A stretch of DNA of 64,000 nucleotides, from contig CAVUSX010000010.1 in assembly GCA_963744275.1 (NCBI GenBank), positions 1-64,000 on the forward strand, given 5' to 3'. The position numbers and the translations under genes were made by a program. Source of the stretch: VAZQ01 sp963744275. GTDB lineage: Bacteria; Pseudomonadota; Alphaproteobacteria; Rhizobiales; Xanthobacteraceae. Of the stretch, positions 49,367-59,965 are shown piece after piece; position 1 is the first letter of the stretch, and every line of letters begins with the position of its first letter. The notes under the pieces are model-generated. The model did not search any database, was not told the DNA's origin, and was given only the letters and a program-made list of their open reading frames with translations.

Positions 49367-49433
49367 GCGTTCCGGATTTGCAGGCGACGAGGCACGCGGC
49401 AGCCGCGTGAGCCGTTCAAATCCCCGCGTCGCT

Positions 49434-52384
49434 TCACCAGACGTAGCGAATGACGCCGGTGCCCGCATAGGTGCTGGCGTGGCTCGCGAACTCGCCGTCG
49501 AGCTTGCCGAGCACCGACACCCCGTTGAGGAGGCGCAGCTCCGCGCCGGCCGTGGCCAGCGCCGAATCGCTGGCCGGCGCCGCCCCGTTCACCGTGAAGC
49601 TCGCGCCCGGCAGCGTCTCGAACGTCGCCGCCAGCGTGGGATCGCTCACCCAGTCATGGGCCCAGGCGAGTCGCGCCTTCAGGGCGAGGGCGGACGTGGG
49701 AGCGACCGCCACCACGCGCTCGAAGCGCGTGCCGAGCTCGCTCCTGGTGTCGGTCGCGGTGCGGGCCGCGAAGGCGAGCCCGAAGCCACCGCCGCCGAGA
49801 TCGGTTTCGCTGTAGCTGGGCGTCGAGAAGCTCTGCGCTTGCACGGCCGCATAAGGAATGACGGTCGCGACCGGCCAAGCCAGGCGATAGCCACCTTCCA
49901 GCCGCCCGCCGAAGCTCTCCGCATTGAAGCGCGCCGAGAGCTGGTCGCCCGCCAAGACCAAGCGATCGGTGCTGACCGCGTGCCAGGTATAGGCGAGCGA
50001 TCCCGCCAGATAAGCGGGACCGCTGCGGGTCTTGCCGTATACGCCGGCCTGCATCGCGTTGCTGCGACCGCCGCCGAGCCCGTCGGCGAGGCCCCAATTG
50101 GTGTCGCCGCCCGCGAGCGCCACGCCGATCACGGTATCCGCGCTGACGTGATAGTCGAGCGCGCCCGCGAAGCCGCCGGCGCGCGCCGACAGGTCGTGGG
50201 TGCCGAGCCCGCCCGGATCGCCCTCGGTGCGGTTATAGCCCCCGTAGGCACCCCCGCGGATGCTCCAAAGCTGCTCGAAGGTGCGCGGCGGCGCTTTGAG
50301 GATCGCGGCGTAGGCGAGCGCAGCTTCGGGTGGCAGCGTCGGCTGCTCGGCCGCGAAGCCCATCGACTGCCCGCCCGCGCCGCCTGCGTCACCCCCGCCA
50401 TCGACCAGCGGGTCGATCATGTAGTTGAGAAACTCGTCCATCAGCTGGAACGCGCTCTGCTGGCCGCCGGTGGCGGCTTCGCCCGAGAGCTGCGACAGCG
50501 CGCTCGCCAGATTGGTGCCGGTGAGACCAAAGATATTGAAGAACGCCGGCGGCAGCGCGCCGCCGTTGTTGAAATAGGTGTTGATCGCGTTGGCGACATT
50601 TTGCTGGTTCTGGCCGAGCCCGCCGTTGCGCCCGAGCTGCGAGGTGAGCCCGAGCACCACGGTGGTCGGCGTATAGGAGAGCGTGCCGCCGAACCCGCCC
50701 GGGCTGAACGCCAGGGCGTTGAACGTCGATCCTCCGAATCCGCCATGGGCGGTCATGATCGTGTAGCTGCGCGTCACGTAGCTGCCGGGCTGCAGCGAGG
50801 CCAGCACGGTGCCGGAAAGCGCCGCGGTGCCGGAGACGTTGGCGGTCGCGGCCGTGGATGGCGACAGGTGGACCAAATAGGTGGACCCGGCCTGGAAATT
50901 GAGATTGCCCGTGACCGTGACGGCGCCCGGCCCGGTGGCGGGCCCGGGCGCGAATACGCCGCCATTGACGCTGGTGGTCGGCAGGATGCCGGTGCCGCCG
51001 AGCGTGCCGCCCGGATTGACCGTGATGCCGCTCGCCGCCGACAGATCGCCGTTGACCAGGAGCGTGCCGGCATTGACGTTCCAGGCCTGGTTGCCGGTGC
51101 CGGTCAGCGTCCAGATCGAGGCGTCCACTTTGTTGAAGGTGGCGAAGCCGTGATATTGCTTGGTCGCGCCGATCGTGCCGAGGTCGAAGGTGCCGTGCCG
51201 GGACCGCCGAGCTGAAACGTATCGCGCCCGCTGGCGAAGACGCTGCCGTTGATGACGCTGGTGGGCGCGATGGTCAGCGTGTTGCCGCCGCTGCCGGCCG
51301 TGAAGAAGATCGCAGGGCCGCTCGCTCGCGGTGATCGTGCCGGCATTGAATATGGTGGTGTTGGTCGAAACGTCGCGATGGTGTCGAAATCCCCGTGATG
51401 GAGCCGCCGACGTTGTTGACGATGGTGCCGTGTCCATCGAGATCGCCGAGCCGCCGCCGACCGCTGACGGTGCCGAAATTCGTGAGAAAGACAGCGTTAC
51501 CGTTCAATGCCGAGGCGATCAGACCCGCCGGAAATGGTGCCGAAATTGGTGACGCAACGGGCGTGCTCGATCCCGAAATCCCGCCGCCTTCCCCGGTAAT
51601 GACGCCGGATGCGTAGTTGATGAGCGTGAGCGAATTGACATTGACGGCGGTGCCGCCGAAGCCGGGCGTAGGCGCGGAAATCGTGCCGTAGTTGTAGATC
51701 GTCGCGGTGTTCGCCTGATGCCGCAAAGCGTCAGCCGTGATGGTGCCCGAGGCATTGTTGGTGAGGGTCAGGGTGTCGGCGATTATCCCGTTTCCGCCGC
51801 CGCCGACGCGAGCCCGGAAATGAGACCCGAATTGGTCACCGTCATGACGCTCGGCGTGCCGCCGCCGAAATGCGCTGTGGTGCCTTGAATGACGCCGGTG
51901 CTGGTGTTGGTGACGACGAGGGCGCTGCCCGACCCGTTGATGCCCGCGCATCGTTGTTACCCGGTGAGTCGGAAGATCAGTTCGCCCGATCGTTCCGGAA
52001 TTGGTTACGGTCAGAGGCCCGTTGGTATTGATTCCGTAGACGTTGCCGAGAAGCCGAGGTGCCGATTGGTGGTAATGGTGCCGGAATTGTTGATGGTATT
52101 GTTGTTGTTCAGGTCGATGCCGGTCGATGTGCCCAGGACCGACGCCCCGGATTGCACGTTGACGGTCACGCCGTTCTGAGTGCTATTGCCATAGCCCGTG
52201 TTTGCGCCCGGCCCCTGATCCTGGGTGGTGCCGGTACACGTGACCGTGATGTTGTTTCCGGTCGCTGGCGCGCAGGCGGCCAGGGATTCCGAGGCGGGCA
52301 TCAGGGCGGCGCAGAGGCCGCCCAAGCACGGCGGGCACGATGGCAAACGCCCGGCGCCGCACGCTCTGGCTCGACACCACGCAT
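49434..52384 (-). pseudogene. Autotransporter with many frameshifts
   Basis: From a probable ATG at 52384 the gene codes for a signal peptide (RRRAFAIVPAVLGG, then LCAALMPASESLAA), a passenger of N/G/T-rich beta-helix repeats (NSGTIT- and NNASGTI-type) and, from about 50520 to 49434, an intact autotransporter barrel (QLWSIRGGAYGGYNRTEGD ... GVIRYVW). The barrel and about 250 residues before it are in one frame; the passenger from 51200 to 52384 changes frame at least seven times. Most single steps look like one-base indels, so the original is probably a 980-residue surface protein, but true decay cannot be excluded. Confidence 0.7.
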
Positions 52385-52578
52385 GTTACGTGACACACAA
52401 CCAAGGCGCATCCGCATCGCAAATTCCCTACGCCGAAAACTTCCGGGCTGATCCGTGGTCGCTCGGCGAGGGGCGGTGAACCGCGACCGTCCCCTTCGAC
52501 CGAGCAGCAGCCGAGTTTAGGGGCCGGCGGGCGCGCGATCATGACGGTTTGGGGACGAGTTCAATTTTAGACAGCGGG

Positions 52579-52596
52579 TGTGTCAAATTGGACACA
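52579..52596. promoter_or_regulatory. Inverted repeat in the autotransporter upstream region
   Basis: TGTGTC and GACACA (perfect) flank AAATTG. It lies in the 355-base gap between the autotransporter start and the SH3 gene end. The rest of the gap shows no recognisable element. Confidence 0.35.
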
Positions 52597-52739
52597 TGGG
52601 CCAATCGCGGTCGCGAGCCCCTGTCAGGCCGCCAATTCCGGGCACTTCTGGGCTGGGGAACCATACCCCGGCGGCGGCAGGGATTGTGCCGGGGAACCGG
52701 TTCAACTCGGTCTGCCGAAGCAAACCCGTCAGCCGCGGA

Positions 52740-53306
52740 TCAATCGATCTTCTCGTTCGGGTAGACGCCCCACAGGCGATCCTGCACGATCCAGCCGTCG
52801 AAGCCGGTACCGAAGATGCGGCACCAGGTGCCGCTGCAGTGCTTGACCGAGGCGAGCACGCCCGGCTGCAGGCGGGCCACCAGGTCGCTCTCCGCATCGG
52901 CCTTGTCGTAGAGCGGCACCAGCTCGTCTTTTTGCTTGGCCGACACCAGCGCGGTGCGCCGGCCGGACAGGAGCGAGTGATAGACCCAGCCCTCGGACCC
53001 TTCCCAGTCGCGGATGCGACGCCAATTGTCCGATTCGGCGGTGATCTCGACCGGCAGGCCGGCGCGGGTGAACACGAAGGCGATCTCGTGGTCCCGGTTG
53101 GGTCCGCCCCGCACGGTGACGCGGTCGGGCTTGAGGCTGACGTAGCGCGGGACCGGCAGGCCGCTGGCCGCGCCCACCGCAATGTCTCCGGCCGCGCCGG
53201 CGGCGGTGGCGACGAACGCCACCAGCAGCGCCAGAATGCCGGCCGCCGCGCGGCGCGCATTGGTCCGGCGTGGCTCGGGGTCGGTTCGGCTAAGCGGCGT
53301 TGGCAA
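52740..53306 (-). CDS. Secreted tandem SH3-domain protein
   Basis: 188 residues with an N-terminal membrane/signal segment (AAAGILALLVAFVATAAGAA) and two bacterial SH3 domains (YVSLKPDRVTVRGGPNRDHE and LVARLQPGVLASVKHCSGTW). Such proteins bind peptidoglycan in the periplasm. It is divergent from the D-glycerate dehydrogenase gene, a pairing I recognise from related genomes. Confidence 0.85.
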   Translation of the reverse strand: MPTPLSRTDPEPRRTNARRAAAGILALLVAFVATAAGAAGDIAVGAASGLPVPRYVSLKPDRVTVRGGPNRDHEIAFVFTRAGLPVEITAESDNWRRIRDWEGSEGWVYHSLLSGRRTALVSAKQKDELVPLYDKADAESDLVARLQPGVLASVKHCSGTWCRIFGTGFDGWIVQDRLWGVYPNEKID

Positions 53307-53587
53307 GGTTCATGGGGCGGAGCAAACACAAGGAACGACGGGCATGAATACGGCACAATGCTTTGTCTTGACCGGACCTTCTGGTAGACAAGACCGAAAG
53401 GTCGCGATCACCCCGCGCAGACCTGCGGAGTGTCGGCCTGCACGGTTAAAGAGGCCTGAACGCCCGCCAGAAAAACCGCAAGTGATGCCTATTTGCCACG
53501 CCCCGGCGTGGCCGGAGAGCACGGATAGCGATTTTCCGTCCGGAACCACGGTCGATCCACAAGGCCAGCTAGCAGCCAGGTAGCAGA

Positions 53588-54589
53588 ATGCCGAAACCCA
53601 AACAGCTCTTGGTGGTCGTCACCCGCAAGCTGCCGGACATCGTCGAGACCCGCATGCGCGAGCTGTTCGACGCCCGCCTCAATCTCGACGACGCGCCCAT
53701 GAGCCAGTCCGATCTGGCCGAGGCGGTCAAGAGCGCCGACGTGCTGGTGCCCACGGTGACGGACCGCATCGATGCGGCGGTGCTCAGCAAAGCCGGGGAG
53801 CGGCTCAAGCTGATCGCCAATTTCGGCAACGGCTTCGACCATATCGACGTCGCCACCGCATTGAGCCGCGGCATCACGGTGACCAATACGCCGGGCGTGC
53901 TCACCGAGGACACCGCCGACATGACCATGGCGCTGATCCTGGCGGTGCCGCGCCGGCTCACCGAAGGCGCCGCCATCATCTCGGGCGACCAGCCGTGGAG
54001 CGGCTGGTCGCCGACCTGGATGCTCGGCCACCGCATCTGGGGCAAGCGGCTGGGCATCATCGGGATGGGCCGCATCGGGCAGGCGGTGGCCCGGCGCGCC
54101 CGCGCCTTCGGGCTGCAGATCCACTACCACAACCGCCGCCGGGTGGCGCCGCACATCGAGGAGGAGCTGGGCGCCACCTACTGGGAAAGCCTCGACCAGA
54201 TGCTGGTGCGCATGGACATCATCTCGATCAATTGCCCGCACACGCCGGCGACCTATCACCTGTTGTCGGCGCGGCGGCTCAAGCTGGTGCGTCCGCAGGC
54301 CTATATCGTCAATACGGCGCGCGGCGAGGTGATCGACGAGAACGCGCTGGCGCGGCTGATCGGCGCGGGCGAGATCGCGGGCGCCGGCCTCGACGTCTTC
54401 GAGCACGCCCCGGCGGTCAATCCGAAGCTGGTCAAGCTCGCGCACGGCGGCAAGGTGGTGCTGCTGCCGCATATGGGATCGGCCACCATCGAAGGCCGCA
54501 TCGACATGGGCGAGAAGGTCATCGTCAACATCAAGACGTTTCTCGACGGCCACAAGCCGCCCGATCGCGTGCTGCCCTCGATGCTGTGA
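53588..54589 (+). CDS. D-glycerate dehydrogenase / hydroxypyruvate reductase
   Basis: 333 residues of the D-2-hydroxyacid dehydrogenase family: GMGRIGQAVARRARAFG (NAD site) and the catalytic Arg, Glu and His in NTARGEVIDENAL, FEHAP and LLPHMGSAT. It reduces hydroxypyruvate or glyoxylate in the glycerate/serine cycle. The ATG at 53588 is preceded by GTAGCAG. Confidence 0.92.
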   Translation: MPKPKQLLVVVTRKLPDIVETRMRELFDARLNLDDAPMSQSDLAEAVKSADVLVPTVTDRIDAAVLSKAGERLKLIANFGNGFDHIDVATALSRGITVTNTPGVLTEDTADMTMALILAVPRRLTEGAAIISGDQPWSGWSPTWMLGHRIWGKRLGIIGMGRIGQAVARRARAFGLQIHYHNRRRVAPHIEEELGATYWESLDQMLVRMDIISINCPHTPATYHLLSARRLKLVRPQAYIVNTARGEVIDENALARLIGAGEIAGAGLDVFEHAPAVNPKLVKLAHGGKVVLLPHMGSATIEGRIDMGEKVIVNIKTFLDGHKPPDRVLPSML

Positions 54590-54653
54590 GGCTCGCGCAG
54601 CAGGCGCCGACTTGGATATGCTCGCGTTGAGCCAAGCACCTCGGAGGAACCCG

Positions 54654-55010
54654 ATGCGTCTACGGATCGCGGGCGCCGCATGCGCCCTTTTGGCCAGCGT
54701 CGGCATGGCCGGCGCCGCCCCGCTCGCTCCCGCTGATATTCAGACGACCTTCTTCAACGGCCAGCCCTTCACCTCCTCGACGCCGCAGAACATCAAATAC
54801 ACGATGGTGTTCACCGCCGACGGCAAGATGACGCGCGAGCCGCTGGGAAAATCCGGCGTCAAGGGCGAAGGCACCTGGAAGCTCAGCAAGGACGGCTTCT
54901 GCACGACCTGGAAGAACTCGGCCGCCAATTGCTTCAATCTGGTGCCGAGCGGCGACAACAAATGGTCGGTCATGAAGGGCACGGCCGCGATCGGCACCTG
55001 GACGAAGTGA
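54654..55010 (+). CDS. Small secreted protein, function unknown
   Basis: 118 residues with a signal peptide (RIAGAACALLASVGMAGA) and a beta-rich domain (KYTMVFTADGKMTREPLG ... GEGTWKLSKDGFCTTWKNS) including two Cys likely bridged. It resembles short exported proteins common in rhizobia without a role. ATG follows GGAGG; it is 64 bases after the dehydrogenase. Confidence 0.72.
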   Translation: MRLRIAGAACALLASVGMAGAAPLAPADIQTTFFNGQPFTSSTPQNIKYTMVFTADGKMTREPLGKSGVKGEGTWKLSKDGFCTTWKNSAANCFNLVPSGDNKWSVMKGTAAIGTWTK

Positions 55011-55063
55011 CGCCGCACGGTCGCGTGACCGCGCATCGCGCTTGCGCGCGTCATCGGTGCATG

Positions 55064-55864
55064 TCAGCGGTGCATGGACAGATCGTGGATCGTGGGATGC
55101 TGGCCGGACAAGGGATTGGCCGGGTCCCATGCATAGGCCAGGGTCTCGAACCGCATGGAGCGGGCGTCGACCATCAACAGGCGTCCGACCAGGCCTTCGC
55201 CGAAACCGACGATCTCGCGGATCACCTCGAGCGCCATCATGGAGCCGAGCACGCCGGTGAGCGCCCCCAGGATGCCGGCTTCGGCGCAGGCCGGAACGCT
55301 GCCGGCGGGCGGCGGCTCGGGAAACAGGCAGCGATAGGTCGGATTGAGCGCGCCGCCGGGCGCACGCTCATGCGCCCGGATGGTGGTGAGGGTGCCGTCG
55401 AAGGTGCCGACCGCGGCGGTCACCAGCGGCCGCTGCGCGAGGTAGCAGGCATCCGAGACCAGATAGCGCGTGGTGAAGTTGTCGGAGCCGTCGGCGACCA
55501 GATCGTAGGCCCCGATCAGCGCCAGCGCATTGTCGGCGACGAGCCGCGTGGCATGGGTCTCGACCGCCACGTGGGGATTGAGGCGGCGGATCGCATTGGC
55601 CGCGCTCGCCACCTTGGGGTCGCCGATCTCCGGCGTGCCGTGGATCACCTGCCGCTGCAGGTTCGACAGCGCCACCGTGTCGTCGTCGACGATGCCAAGC
55701 GTGCCGACCCCGGCCGCCGCGAGATACATCAGGACCGGCGCCCCGAGCCCGCCGGCCCCGACCACCAGAACGCGCGCGCGCTTGAGCGCCGCCTGGCCGG
55801 GACCGCCCACCTCGCGCAGCACGATGTGGCGGGCGTAGCGTTCGAGCTCCTCGGAGTTCAACAT
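55064..55864 (-). CDS. moeB: Molybdopterin-synthase adenylyltransferase (MoeB/ThiF family)
   Basis: 266 residues with the E1-like ATP site (LVVGAGGLGAPVLMYLAAAG), NLQRQVIHG and the catalytic Cys region PACAEAGILGAL. It activates the C-terminus of MoaD or ThiS for sulfur transfer; the sequence alone does not decide between the two. It converges with the small secreted protein. Confidence 0.9.
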   Translation of the reverse strand: MLNSEELERYARHIVLREVGGPGQAALKRARVLVVGAGGLGAPVLMYLAAAGVGTLGIVDDDTVALSNLQRQVIHGTPEIGDPKVASAANAIRRLNPHVAVETHATRLVADNALALIGAYDLVADGSDNFTTRYLVSDACYLAQRPLVTAAVGTFDGTLTTIRAHERAPGGALNPTYRCLFPEPPPAGSVPACAEAGILGALTGVLGSMMALEVIREIVGFGEGLVGRLLMVDARSMRFETLAYAWDPANPLSGQHPTIHDLSMHR

Positions 55865-56001
55865 GGGCCGGCTTATATCACTTTCGTGACGCCGTGACCG
55901 CGCATTGCAGCGTTGCGTTGACGCCGGCGCGAGCCCCGTGCGATTTCGCGCAGACCCGCAGTTGCGCCGCGGCGGCGATCGGATAGGCTTGCGCCCGATC
56001 C

Positions 56002-57456
56002 ATGCCTCCGATGCAACATCAGTCGCGGGTCGCGATGCGTATCGCCGGAACGATCCTGATTGTCTCGATGGCGCTATGGCCTGCGAGCGGGCAGGCGCAG
56101 ACCGCCCCGAAACCCGCCAACCACGCCGGCAGTCCGGCCGCGACCGACAGCAAGAGCCATCCGGCCGCCGCCGCCAAGCCCGACACCCGGAACGACCCCA
56201 AGAAAAAGTCCGCCGCGGCGCAGCCGGCCCACGATCTCAATGGCGGCGCATCTCTCAGCGAGCGCGCCTCGATCCAGTTCGACCTGGCCTGCATCGGGGC
56301 CTACAACGGCCTGATCACCGGCGAGGCCAACGACAAGACCACCGCAGCCATCAAGGCGTTCCAGAAGGACCATCGGGCCAAGGAAACCGGCACGCTCGCC
56401 CCGCCCGAGCGCGCGCAGCTCGCCGCTCTGTCGAAAGAAAAGCAGGACCAGGTCGGCTGGCGCATGGTGGACGACCGGGTCACCGGGGCGCAGATCGGCC
56501 TGCCGACCAAGCAAGTGCCCAATTCCGGCCCCGGCAAGAGCGGCACGCGCTGGTTTTCCGCGCAAGGGCAGATTCAGGTCGAGACCTTTCGGATGCGGGG
56601 TCCGGGCACCACGCTCGCGGATCTGCTCGATCAGCAAAAGAAGGAGCCGGCGGGCCGCCACATCGAGGTCAACCTGCTGCGGCCCGACTTCTTCATCTTG
56701 TCCGGCATGCAGGGGCTGAAGAAATTCTACGTGCGGGCGCAGATCCGGGAGGGCGAGGTGCGCGGCATGACGATCCTCTACGACCAGGCCACCGAAGGCA
56801 TCATGGATCCGCTGGTGGTCGTGATGTCGAGCGCATTCGCACCGTTTTCGGGCAGCGGGATCGCGGCGATGACCGGATCGCCGGGAATCCGCAAGGTCGA
56901 GTACGGCTCCGGCATCGTGGTGACGGCGGCGGGTCACGTTTTGAGCGAGCGTCGCCTGACCGATAGCTGCAACGTCATCGAGGTCGCCGGCTACGGAAAT
57001 GCCGAGCGGGTCGGTGAGGATCAGGCGGCCGATCTCGCGCTCTTGCGCATCTACGGCGCCGTTGATCTGGCTCCAGCCGCGCTCGCGCCCGAGGGCGCCA
57101 AGGGTTCCGAGCTGACCCTGGTGGGCATCTCCGATCCGCAGGCCCAGGGCGGCGGCAATGCGGTCTCGGCCGTGCCGTCGCGTCTCAGCGGCGACACCAT
57201 CCTGCCGACCCCGCCGCCGGGCTTCGACGGCGCCGCCGCCATCGACAGCCAGGGACGCCTCTTCGGCATGGTCGAGCTCAAGGATGGCGCGCTCGCCAAT
57301 GCGGCAGCGGCGGCTGCGCCCCAATCCGCGACGGTCGTCCCAGTGGAGACGCTGCGCAAATTTCTCGCTGCCCAGTCCGTCACGCCCGCGACCGGCGGCA
57401 GCGGAACAGACGCCGCCAAGGCCGCGCTGGTACGGGTGATCTGCGTGCGCCGGTGA
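56002..57456 (+). CDS. Exported peptidoglycan-binding pseudoprotease
   Basis: 484 residues. A signal sequence (residues 12-33) and a P/A/K-rich linker precede a PG_binding_1-type segment (QFDLACIGAYNGLITGEAND). The C-terminal half is a trypsin-like fold: GSGIVVTAAGHVLSERRLTD, DLALLRIYG and GFDGAAAIDSQGRLFGMVEL. The catalytic His position (usually in TNxHV) is occupied by ERRL and the Ser of the GFSG motif is replaced by Asp, so proteolytic activity is unlikely. The length and upstream spacing are intact. Role unknown; binding or scaffolding at the cell wall is an inference. Confidence 0.75.
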   Translation: MPPMQHQSRVAMRIAGTILIVSMALWPASGQAQTAPKPANHAGSPAATDSKSHPAAAAKPDTRNDPKKKSAAAQPAHDLNGGASLSERASIQFDLACIGAYNGLITGEANDKTTAAIKAFQKDHRAKETGTLAPPERAQLAALSKEKQDQVGWRMVDDRVTGAQIGLPTKQVPNSGPGKSGTRWFSAQGQIQVETFRMRGPGTTLADLLDQQKKEPAGRHIEVNLLRPDFFILSGMQGLKKFYVRAQIREGEVRGMTILYDQATEGIMDPLVVVMSSAFAPFSGSGIAAMTGSPGIRKVEYGSGIVVTAAGHVLSERRLTDSCNVIEVAGYGNAERVGEDQAADLALLRIYGAVDLAPAALAPEGAKGSELTLVGISDPQAQGGGNAVSAVPSRLSGDTILPTPPPGFDGAAAIDSQGRLFGMVELKDGALANAAAAAAPQSATVVPVETLRKFLAAQSVTPATGGSGTDAAKAALVRVICVRR

Positions 57457-57466
57457 CCGATTTCCA

Positions 57467-57563
57467 CCCTCATGGTGAGGAGCCGCGCCCGGGCGCGGCG
57501 TCTCGAACCATGGCGGCCATCCTTCGAGACGGCCGCGCGAAGCGCGGCCCCTCAGGATGAGGG
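57467..57563. repeat. Intergenic palindromic repeat (family A, doubled)
   Basis: Two facing units: CCCTCATGGTGAGGAGC ... GCGTCTCGAACCATG and CATCCTTCGAGACGG ... CCTCAGGATGAGGG. Each can fold alone and the two can fold together. The second unit matches the copy at 7678-7728. Confidence 0.7.
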
Positions 57564-57613
57564 CTGTTGTTTGATTGGACGCACAATATAGCGCGTTGAT
57601 TTGAAGCGCGGCA

Positions 57614-57793
57614 CTAATCCTTGGACGGATCGCGTTTCGCATTGGCGTCGGAGATCGCCTGCCAGAGCGCGATCCCGCCCCGCTCGATGACGGATTTGTC
57701 GCAAGCCGCGCAGTAATATTCGCGGATGTCCTCGCCCGTGAAGGTCTGCTTGTCGACCAGCTCCATTTCGCGGATGCAATGCGGGCACTTCAT
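57614..57793 (-). CDS. Small zinc-ribbon protein
   Basis: 59 residues with two CxxC knuckles (MKCPHC and YYCAAC, spaced 22 residues), a zinc ribbon. No further clue to function. It begins 11 bases after the enoyl-CoA hydratase stop, likely the same transcript. Confidence 0.8.
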   Translation of the reverse strand: MKCPHCIREMELVDKQTFTGEDIREYYCAACDKSVIERGGIALWQAISDANAKRDPSKD

Positions 57794-57804
57794 TTCACCC
57801 TCCG

Positions 57805-58578
57805 TTACTCGTTCCTGAATTTCGCCGGGCGTTTCTCCACGAAGGCCGCCATGCCTTCCTTCTGGTCGGCGGTCGCAAACAGGGTCGCGAACAGGCGGCG
57901 CTCGAAGCGGAAACCCTCGGAAAGCGGCGTCTCGAAGGCGCGGTTGACGGCTTCCTTGGCGGCGAGCACGGCCGGCAGCGACATGGCGGCGATCGTCTCG
58001 GCCACCTTGTGGGCCTCCTCCATGAGGCTGGCGGCCGGCACCACCCGGGCCACCAGGCCGGCGCGTTCGGCCTCGGCGGCATCCATCATGCGGCCGGTCA
58101 GGATCATCTCCATGGCCTTGGCCTTGCCGATCGCGCGCGGCAGCCGCTGGGTGGCGCCGATCCCCGGCATGATGCCGAGCTTCATCTCGGGCTGTCCGAA
58201 CTTGGCGGTGTCGGCGGCGATGATCAGGTCGCACTGCATGGCGAGCTCGCAGCCGCCCCCCAGCGCGAAGCCCGCGACCGCGGCGACGACCGGCTTGCGG
58301 GCGCGCGCCACCGCGTCCCAGCCGCCGGTGAAGTCGCTCATGAAGACCTCGACCGCGGACTTGCCCGCCATCTCCTTGATGTCGGCGCCGGCCGCAAAGG
58401 CCTTGTCGGAGCCGGTGAGCAGCATGCAGCCGATGGCGGCATCGGCGTCGAAGGCCGCGACCGCCTGGCCGAGCTCGTGGTTGAGCCGTGAATTGAGCGC
58501 ATTGAGGGCCTGCGGCCGGTTGAGGCGAATGACCCCGACGCGGCCGCGCGTCTCGACCAGAATATCCTGATACGTCAT
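57805..58578 (-). CDS. Enoyl-CoA hydratase
   Basis: 257 residues of the crotonase fold with the oxyanion-hole motifs AAGADIKEM and GFALGGGCELAMQCD and catalytic Glu in KFGQPEMKLGIMPGIGA. It hydrates enoyl-CoA in fatty-acid beta-oxidation. ATG at 58578; the longer open frame upstream is not family-like. Confidence 0.93.
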   Translation of the reverse strand: MTYQDILVETRGRVGVIRLNRPQALNALNSRLNHELGQAVAAFDADAAIGCMLLTGSDKAFAAGADIKEMAGKSAVEVFMSDFTGGWDAVARARKPVVAAVAGFALGGGCELAMQCDLIIAADTAKFGQPEMKLGIMPGIGATQRLPRAIGKAKAMEMILTGRMMDAAEAERAGLVARVVPAASLMEEAHKVAETIAAMSLPAVLAAKEAVNRAFETPLSEGFRFERRLFATLFATADQKEGMAAFVEKRPAKFRNE

Positions 58579-58750
58579 GGCAGAGCCCCGTGATGAACCG
58601 GAGCCGGCCTTGTGCGGGCACCCACGTCTTTCTTGCCAGAGCAACTGGCCACCCCGGCCTGACGACGGGTGCCGACTGGAACACGCTCTAGCCGATATTT
58701 CCAAGGCCTGCCACCCTGGCCTACACTGCGGTTCCGGGAGGACTGAAATC

Positions 58751-59930
58751 ATGAATCAGACAGCGATCGCGATCGCGGCCGGCGCCGCGGTTTTGACGGC
58801 CGGCATCATCTTCGGCTTGGCGGCAACCCGATCGGCGCGCGCCGCCGAGGATGATCCGCCGCTGGCGCTGGCGCGCGACGGCTTCTTCTATGTCGGCGGC
58901 CACAACACCACCGTCGACGGCCACACCTATGTGGTGGGGCAGATGTATGTGGAGATGCGCATCCCGGTGAAGCAGACGCATCCGTTCCCGATCATCATGG
59001 TGCATGGCGGCACCCGCACCGGCACCACCTATACGGGGACGCCGGACGGCCGCGAGAGCTGGGCGCAGTATTTCGCCCGCCGCGGCTACGCCGTCTATGT
59101 GGTGGACCAGCCGGGACGCGGACGCTCCGGCTATTTGGCGCAGGCCTATGGGCCGCAGACCCTCGCCGACGGCGAGAGCGGCCAGCGCCGTTATCTGCAG
59201 CAGGAGAAGTTCCAGCTGTGGCCGCAGGCGCATCTGCATACCCAATGGCCGGGCAGCGGCACGCCCGATGATCCGGTCACCCTGCAGATGACCGGCAGCT
59301 ATGTGCCGGAGATGAAGGATTTCACCAAGGCGCAGTTCCTCAACCGCGACGCCCTGGTGGCGCTCCTCGACAAGATCGGACCCTCCATCATCCTGGTGCA
59401 TTCGCAGGCCGGCGCCTTTGCGTGGCCGGTGGCGGATGCGCGGCCGGAATCTGGTGAAGGCGATCGTGGGGGTCGAGCCCAACGGCCCGCCGGTCCACAG
59501 CGTCGAGCTCGTCGGCGCGCCCGATTGGTTCAAGGAGGGGCCGGTGGCGCTGCCCTACGGCGTCACCGCCGTGCCGCTCACCTATGCGCCCGCCGTCAAG
59601 GACGCGTCCGAGCTCAGCTTCGTGCGCGAAGACAAAGCCGATGCGCCCGACCTGGTGACCTGCTGGAAGCAGGCCGAGCCGGCGCGGCAGCTTCCCAACC
59701 TGCAGAAGATGCCGATCATGGTGATGACGTCGGAAGCGTCCTATCACGCGCCCTACGATCATTGCACCGTGAAGTACCTGCGGCAGGCCGGCGTCAAGGC
59801 GACCTGGATCAAGCTCGCCGACCTCGGCATCAAGGGCAACAGCCACGTCATGATGCAGGAGAAGAACAACAAGGAGATCGCCGCGGTCATCTACCAATGG
59901 CTCGACAAGGCGCTGGGGACGGCGCAGTGA
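58751..59930 (+). CDS. Exported alpha/beta hydrolase, frameshift near 59447
   Basis: 392 residues when one extra G near 59447 is removed. An N-terminal signal-anchor (AIAAGAAVLTAGIIFGLAAT) is followed by the alpha/beta-hydrolase core: FPIIMVHGGTRTGTTY, VVDQPGRGRSGY, the nucleophile elbow VHSQAGAFAW and a late catalytic His in KGNSHVMMQEKN. The substrate is unknown. The two frames join as DARPNLVKAIVGVEPNG. Confidence 0.82.
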
Positions 59931-59965
59931 GGCACGCGTCTGCTGCGTCGAGCACGGCATTCGCG

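Noticed and set aside
49434..49480. A missing C-terminal Phe in the autotransporter as evidence of truncation
   Set aside because: The barrel ends in IRYVW, where an aromatic last residue is still present and the length is normal.
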